The notes under the pieces were generated by a model. The model was given only the letters and a program-made list of their open reading frames with translations. It was not told where the DNA came from and made no database searches. Below, piece by piece: positions 59,630 through 64,000 of a stretch of DNA of 64,000 bases; the stretch's first letter is position 1; each line of letters starts with the position of its first letter. This DNA comes from Synechococcus sp. A10-1-5-1 (GTDB taxonomy: Bacteria > Cyanobacteriota > Cyanobacteriia > PCC-6307 > Cyanobiaceae). Location of the stretch: the NCBI RefSeq assembly GCF_023115425.1, contig NZ_CP096032.1, forward strand, positions 2,294,001 to 2,358,000, written 5' to 3'. The position numbers and the translations under genes are program-made.

Positions 59630-61678
59630 ATGTGTGGAATTGGTGGTGTCTTCAGCACTAGGGCGGATCAACCCGTTGATCCGCAGCTGCTGGTCAACAT
59701 GGCGGCGATCCAGGAGCATCGCGGTCCTGACGGCTTTGGCTATCGCACGCTCGATGCGTCTGGGGTGGGCTTTTGCCACGCCCGCCTCTCGATCATTGAT
59801 CTCAACGAGACCAGGGCGCGCCAACCGTTCCTGAGCGGAGAGCCGGGGTCGGGAGCGCGGGTCTTGATGGCCCACAACGGCGAGTTCTATGACTTTCAGC
59901 GGATTCGCGCCGATCTGACGGCCCGCGGCGTTCGCTTCAGCAGCAAGAGCGATTCCGAGATCCTGCTGCGCCTCTATCAACAGCAGGGTTTAAAGGCGAC
60001 CCTGCCTCAACTCCGGGGTGAGTTCGCCTTCGCGATCTACGACGAAGCCGGTGATGTTTTGCATCTGGTCCGGGATCGCTTCGGCATCAAGCCCCAGTAC
60101 TGGACGATGACACCCCAGGGCTTGGTCTTCGGCTCCGAGTTGAAGGTGCTGTTTGCCCATCCGGCGGTGGAGCGCCGCTTCACCTCGGAAGGGCTCTTCC
60201 ACCAGTTGATGCAAACGATGGTCCCCGGGACCACGGCCTTTGAAGGGATTCACCAGGTGCCGCCTGGCCACGGCATCAGCGTGCGCCGCCGGAACGGCAG
60301 TCTCCAGGTCGAGACGTGGAAGTACTGGGATATGGACTTCCCGCGCCAGGGCGAGCGGGACAGCACCAGGAGCGAGGCCGATCACATTGAGGCGATTCGC
60401 GCGGCGCTGCTGGAAGCAGTGGAGCTGCGGATGGTCGCCGATGTGCCGGTGGGTTGTTACCTCTCCGGGGGCATCGACAGTTGCTCCATCCTCGGGCTGG
60501 CCGCCGCCGTGAGCCAGAGCCCGGTGAAGGCCTTCACCATTGGTTTCGACGACGCCCGCTACGACGAGTCGCCGATTGCTAAGGAGATGGCCGAGGCCAC
60601 TGCGGCCGAGCAGGACGTCATGCGTCTGTCGGGCAAGGAGCTCTACGGCTGGATGGAGCGCACCCTCTGGCACACCGAGCGCACGATCTACAACACCTTG
60701 GCGGTGGCGAAATTCCTGATGAGCCGCCACGTCAACCAGGTCAACTACAAGGTGGTGATGACCGGGGAGGGCTCCGATGAGCTCTTTGGTGGCTACCCGG
60801 CGTTCCGCCGCGACATGTTTCTGCATGGTCTGCAGGACCTGCCTAAGCAGGAGCGCAAAGTCTGGGAAGGCCTGTTGCAGCAGTCCAATGCTCTGGTGCA
60901 GGGGGCGATGTTGGCGGCGGATCAAGTGGATGATCCGGACCTCGATGCGGTTGTGGGTTTCACCCCCAGTTGTCTCCAACCGTGGTTGGCCTGTGCGCCG
61001 CTGGTGCCGGCCCTGCTGGCGGACGCCCATCGCCAGGCCCTCAGCGGCTATTCCCCGGGCAAGGCCATCGCCAAGACCCTGGATCCCGAACAACTGGAGG
61101 GACGCCACGCCCTCGACAAGGCCCAGTACGTCTGGATCAAGACGATGTTGGAGGGCCAAATCCTGACCTGGGGCGGTGACCGGGTGGACATGGCCAACTC
61201 CATGGAGGCCCGTCCGGCTTTCTTGGATCACCACCTCGCCGCAGCGGCGGTTCAGGTGCCGCCGGAGTTACGGATCAAGGGCAAGACGGAGAAGTACGTC
61301 CTGCGCGAAGCCATGGCCGGCTTGCTGCCGGAGGTGCTCTACAAACGCGAAAAATTCGCCTTCATGGCTCCGCCGGCCCACACCGAGCCCGAGAAGTGGG
61401 AGCAGATGAAGCAGTTGGCCAATGACTACCTCAGCGATGAGGCGATCGAGGCCGCGGGACTACTCAGCGTCGAGGGTGTTCGGGCCCTCTTCGCCCGCCA
61501 TGACGACCCGTCGACGACCGATGCCGACCGGGTACAGATGGACGCAATGATCAACCACCTTCTCGGGGTGCAGATGCTGCACCGGATGTTCATTGCCGCG
61601 GATGTACCGGCCCAGGCCCGGGCCAAGGCCGATGCCCTCGGCTGGCACCCAGCTCGGGAGGCTGCGGTCGTTTGCTGA
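59630..61678 (+). CDS. Asparagine-synthase-like glutamine amidotransferase
   Basis: 682 residues. N-terminal class II glutaminase with catalytic Cys2 (MCGIGGVF), HRGPDG and AHNGEFYD; C-terminal PP-loop synthetase with LSGGIDS near residue 282, TGEGSDELFGGYP near 380 and YKREKFAF. Ammonia from glutamine is passed to an adenylated carboxylate. It lies in an operon with a carbamoyltransferase and an amidohydrolase, so it may amidate a compound other than aspartate. Good RBS (GAGGA) upstream. Confidence 0.88.
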   Translation: MCGIGGVFSTRADQPVDPQLLVNMAAIQEHRGPDGFGYRTLDASGVGFCHARLSIIDLNETRARQPFLSGEPGSGARVLMAHNGEFYDFQRIRADLTARGVRFSSKSDSEILLRLYQQQGLKATLPQLRGEFAFAIYDEAGDVLHLVRDRFGIKPQYWTMTPQGLVFGSELKVLFAHPAVERRFTSEGLFHQLMQTMVPGTTAFEGIHQVPPGHGISVRRRNGSLQVETWKYWDMDFPRQGERDSTRSEADHIEAIRAALLEAVELRMVADVPVGCYLSGGIDSCSILGLAAAVSQSPVKAFTIGFDDARYDESPIAKEMAEATAAEQDVMRLSGKELYGWMERTLWHTERTIYNTLAVAKFLMSRHVNQVNYKVVMTGEGSDELFGGYPAFRRDMFLHGLQDLPKQERKVWEGLLQQSNALVQGAMLAADQVDDPDLDAVVGFTPSCLQPWLACAPLVPALLADAHRQALSGYSPGKAIAKTLDPEQLEGRHALDKAQYVWIKTMLEGQILTWGGDRVDMANSMEARPAFLDHHLAAAAVQVPPELRIKGKTEKYVLREAMAGLLPEVLYKREKFAFMAPPAHTEPEKWEQMKQLANDYLSDEAIEAAGLLSVEGVRALFARHDDPSTTDADRVQMDAMINHLLGVQMLHRMFIAADVPAQARAKADALGWHPAREAAVVC

Positions 61679-61685
61679 CGTTCAT

Positions 61686-61711
61686 CCCGTAACGGTCACA
61701 ACCGTTACGGG
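61686..61711. promoter_or_regulatory. Perfect 11-bp inverted repeat inside the operon
   Basis: CCCGTAACGGT-CACA-ACCGTTACGGG, eight bases after the AsnB-like stop. No T-run follows, so it is not a standard intrinsic terminator; it may be a protein-binding palindrome, an mRNA-stabilising hairpin or an internal promoter operator. Confidence 0.5.
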
Positions 61712-61768
61712 GCCTCTGGGACCTCTCCTGGATGGTGGGGATGCTCTTTTGAACGGAAAGGTCTCCGG

Positions 61769-63049
61769 TTGGTTCTCTCTGCCCCGGGCTTAGACACCCT
61801 CGTCACCACCCAACAGCGGCGGCCTACTCCAAATGCCATGCGACTGCTGGCGTCCTTGGAGGCCATGGCGGAGGTGGGACTGCAGCCTGATGGTTCGATT
61901 TGCCGTCGCGGCTTCAGTGCAGAAGATCGCCAGGGCCGCGAACGGCTGAGCGAGTGGATGATCGATGCAGGCTTGAGCCTGCGGATCGATGCCGCTGGAA
62001 ATCTGATTGGCCGGCTTGAGGGCCTGGATCCAAGCCTCCCGGCTCTGGTCACCGGCTCACACCTCGACACCGTTCCAACGGGGGGCCGCTACGACGGCAC
62101 CCTCGGCGTCTTGGCGGGCTTGGAGTTGGTTCGCTCTCTTCAGGATGCTTCGCTTCGCCTCCGGCATCCCTTTGAGTTGATCGTCTTTGCCGACGAGGAG
62201 TCCACGATGGTGGGCTGCAAGGGGATGGCCGGCACCGCTAGCGGTGATCCCAGCGATTACGCCACCAGCAACGGTGAGCCGATCCAGCGGAACCTGGCCC
62301 GTCTGGGGGGGGATTGGGAACGGCTTGCCAGCGCCGCCCGCAGTGATGACGCGATTGCAGCTTTTGTCGAACTGCATGTGGAGCAGGGGGCCGTGCTCGA
62401 GCGGCGTGGGGACAGCATTGGTGTTGTCCAGGGCGTTGTTGGACAACGGCGTTTCACGATTCGGGTGAGCGGCCAGGCCAACCATGCGGGCACCACGCCG
62501 ATGGATCAGCGTCAGGACGCCCTAGTGGCTGCTTCCCAGGTGGTCTTGGCTGTTCAGGCCCTGGCCCTGGAGCATCCCGGTGATCCCGTGGCCACGGTTG
62601 GCAAGTTTGAGGTCTGGCCGAATGCCGCCAATGTCGTTCCCGGCGAGGTGCAGTGCAGCGTCGATCTGCGTGATCTGGATCCCGAGGTGTTGTCCTCTTT
62701 GACGGCAGAGCTCCAGCGGCGCCTTGCCTTCATCGCTGAGGCGACCGCTTGCAGTGTGACGATGGACCCTCAGTTTTCCGTCGACCCCACTCCGGCTGCC
62801 CCGGTGCTGATGGACGCGATTGCCGACGCGGCCCGAGAACTGGGCCTCTCCCACAGCCCGCTGCCCAGTCGTGCCAGCCATGACGCCCAAGAACTCGGCC
62901 GGCGTTGGCCAATGGGCATGGTCTTTGTCCCCAGCCATCGGGGACTCAGCCATTCCTCGGCGGAATACACCAGCCTTGAGCAGTGCGTGGCCGGGACATC
63001 GGTGCTGCTTTCGGCGTTCCTGCGACTCGACGCGCAGCTTCAGGGATGA
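61769..63049 (+). CDS. AllC-type Zn-dependent amidohydrolase (M20; N-carbamoyl/allantoate type)
   Basis: 426 residues of the allantoate amidohydrolase/N-carbamoyl-L-amino-acid hydrolase family. Metal ligands occur at GSHLDTVPTGGRYDG, ADEESTMVG and ELHVEQGAVLE; the dimerisation loop contains GQANHAGTTPMDQRQDA, and the C-terminus has SRASHDAQELG and HRGLSHS. It releases ammonia or carbamate from ureido compounds. TTG 61769 is possible; ATG 61838 would shorten the protein by 23 residues. Overlaps the DUF1028 gene (ATGA). Confidence 0.87.
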   Translation: MVLSAPGLDTLVTTQQRRPTPNAMRLLASLEAMAEVGLQPDGSICRRGFSAEDRQGRERLSEWMIDAGLSLRIDAAGNLIGRLEGLDPSLPALVTGSHLDTVPTGGRYDGTLGVLAGLELVRSLQDASLRLRHPFELIVFADEESTMVGCKGMAGTASGDPSDYATSNGEPIQRNLARLGGDWERLASAARSDDAIAAFVELHVEQGAVLERRGDSIGVVQGVVGQRRFTIRVSGQANHAGTTPMDQRQDALVAASQVVLAVQALALEHPGDPVATVGKFEVWPNAANVVPGEVQCSVDLRDLDPEVLSSLTAELQRRLAFIAEATACSVTMDPQFSVDPTPAAPVLMDAIADAARELGLSHSPLPSRASHDAQELGRRWPMGMVFVPSHRGLSHSSAEYTSLEQCVAGTSVLLSAFLRLDAQLQG

Positions 63050-63765
63050 CCTTTTCGATCCTGGCGCGTGATCCCTCCAACGGCCGCTTTGGCGTGGCCG
63101 TGGCCACCTGTCATCTCGCCGTTGGATCGACCGTGCCCCATATCCGCTCCGGTGTCGGCGCCGTGGCCACCCAGGCCCATACGAACCCCCACCTCGGCAT
63201 CTGCGGTCTGGAGCGGATGGAGCAGAACCGCGATGCGGAGGCGGTCCTGGCGAGCCTGCTGCGGGACGATCCCCAAATCGAGCACCGCCAACTGCACCTG
63301 ATTGATGCCTGCGGCCGCACGGCGGGTTGGACCGGTAGGGCCTGCGGACCCTACGCCAGTCATCGCTGCCATTCCGATCTGGCCGTCGCGGGGAACTTGC
63401 TCACCGGTGAAGCGATTCTGCTGGCGATGGAGGAGGCCTTTCTCTTGAGTGACCCCTCTTGGAAGTTGGGGCGACGCCTGCTCACAGCCCTGCGGGCGGG
63501 TGAGGAGGCCGGTGGAGATCTGCGCTCCACTCATGCGACCTCTGCTGCCCTACAGGTCAGTGGTGAAGCCGCTTTCCCTCTGTTGGATCTGCGGGTGGAT
63601 TTCGAGGAGCGCGCTGTTGATTCTTTGACTGCGCTGTATGAGCGCAGTCAGCAACTCTGGGTGCAGCAATGGCGTGATTCCTTTGCTGAACTTCCCAATC
63701 CCGCCAGCAAGGCCTTAAACCGAACCGTCGCTCCACTGTTTAGGGAGGACTCTTCGGTTGCTTAG
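63046..63765 (+). CDS. DUF1028 family protein
   Basis: 239 residues from ATG 63046 (MTFSILARDPSNGRFGVAVATCHLAVG), the typical DUF1028 N-terminus, with GVGAVATQAHTNPHLG, GRACGPYASHRCHSDLAVAGNLL and DLRSTHATSAALQV. The family is predicted to have an Ntn-hydrolase-like fold and is often next to N-carbamoyl amide hydrolases, as here. Last gene of the NtcA-controlled operon. Activity unknown. Confidence 0.85.
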   Translation: MTFSILARDPSNGRFGVAVATCHLAVGSTVPHIRSGVGAVATQAHTNPHLGICGLERMEQNRDAEAVLASLLRDDPQIEHRQLHLIDACGRTAGWTGRACGPYASHRCHSDLAVAGNLLTGEAILLAMEEAFLLSDPSWKLGRRLLTALRAGEEAGGDLRSTHATSAALQVSGEAAFPLLDLRVDFEERAVDSLTALYERSQQLWVQQWRDSFAELPNPASKALNRTVAPLFREDSSVA

Positions 63766-63865
63766 GCGATGAGTCCTGGACCAGACCTGTTGCCGGGCGG
63801 GCCAGGACCGGGTTCGGCAATTTGGCCTGGATCCAGCCATTAATGGTCTCCCCCATGACCGCCAT
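63740..63865 (-). CDS. Possible 41-residue protein at the right edge
   Basis: Reverse frame from ATG 63865 (MAVMGETINGWIQAKLPNPV) to TAA 63740; the frame is open further upstream to a stop near 63939 without a standard start, reading RNCRPKQLSKILDSELFTM before the ATG. It overlaps the DUF1028 3' end by 26 bases. The amphipathic start looks protein-like but no family is recognised. It could be a real small gene or chance. Confidence 0.35.
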   Translation of the reverse strand: MAVMGETINGWIQAKLPNPVLARPATGLVQDSSPKQPKSPP

Positions 63866-63956
63866 GGTGAAGAGCTCGCTGTCAAGGATTTTGCTCAGTT
63901 GCTTCGGCCGACAATTACGGGTGCTGAGCTGTGCCGTTCAGCGACTGTTTTGGGGC

Positions 63957-63970
63957 GTAACGCTGACTAC
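63957..63970. promoter_or_regulatory. Perfect GTA-N8-TAC (NtcA-type) box near window edge
   Basis: GTAACGCTGACTAC. On the forward strand GAATAC follows at about 15-20 bases, a possible -10 for a gene beyond the window; on the reverse strand it would face the small frame at 63740-63865. A second NtcA-type site close to the nitrogen operon supports a nitrogen-regulated neighbourhood. Confidence 0.5.
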
Positions 63971-64000
63971 GTCAACCCTTAGCCGAATACGGCTCAATTA

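Noticed and set aside
59990-61234. 414-residue reverse frame opposite the AsnB-like gene
   Set aside because: Antisense shadow; the forward frame has all amidotransferase motifs.
1-64000. tRNA genes or CRISPR arrays
   Set aside because: No cloverleaf with a T-loop consensus and no regularly spaced repeats were seen; the attachment site is in a protein gene, not a tRNA.

Overview
The window reads as the chromosome of a unicellular picocyanobacterium (Synechococcus/Cyanobium type). Pointers are the high GC, tightly packed and overlapping genes, a CuA-less alternative terminal oxidase, a FutA/IdiA-FutB iron system beside an IdiB-like Crp regulator and a cyanobacterial ferritin, ArsM, HPP and Nif11 proteins, and perfect NtcA-type boxes (GTA-N8-TAC). 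No rRNA, tRNA or CRISPR array was found.

Left part (1-31.3 kb). Three genes encode the oxidase (ctaC/D/E). They are followed by two GMC flavoprotein oxidoreductases around a GH63-like glycosidase, then DoxX, and a five-gene reverse operon (cupin, SMP-30 lactonase, Nif11, GlcG-like, VOC). Together with a glucose-dehydrogenase-like SDR these could form a sugar-oxidation module feeding the quinone pool. Next come a ClC channel, a type II NADH dehydrogenase, a lipase-like hydrolase and a phosphatase. An iron block follows (futB, futA, crp, ferritin and an unannotated 46-residue Cys/Lys-rich protein), with two near-identical Fur-like boxes. A sulfide/persulfide block comes next (metallo-beta-lactamase-rhodanese fusion, rhodanese, TauE), and an ArsR regulator and methyltransferase are tied to it by two copies of one operator-like sequence. 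Several small cyanobacterial genes lie between this block and the island.

Island (31,254-51,605). A 20.3-kb integrated element is bounded by a 71-bp direct repeat (70/71 identical) lying inside the coding sequence of an AhpC/TSA-like gene. Integration separated the gene from its original first 16 codons. The element supplies a similar replacement 5' end, so the gene stays open. The reverse-strand core (tyrosine recombinase, small DNA-binding proteins, Dda-like helicase, TOPRIM/VapE-type primase-helicase, an iteron-like cluster, a terminase-small-subunit-like protein) looks like a phage satellite. The forward-strand cargo holds a DUF4236 protein (with a convergent potassium channel), a four-gene coupled operon and a Staphylococcal-nuclease/excalibur lipoprotein. 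The operon encodes a Clp-type AAA+ unfoldase, an NrdG-like radical-SAM protein, a 2,030-residue zinc-ribbon/kinase-like/SF1-helicase/nuclease protein and a coiled-coil protein. It is my best candidate for an undescribed, probably anti-phage, system.

Right part (51.6-64 kb). Small genes (ribbon-helix-helix-like, DUF1499, PNPOx-like, DCC thioredoxin-like) lead to ArsM arsenite methyltransferase, a ferredoxin-metallo-beta-lactamase fusion and an SSS-family sodium symporter flanked by tiny membrane proteins. The last operon follows a perfect NtcA box. It encodes an aspartate-carbamoyltransferase-like enzyme lacking the aspartate-binding motif, an AsnB-like amidotransferase, an AllC-type amidohydrolase and a DUF1028 protein, and is probably a nitrogen-salvage pathway with an unknown substrate.
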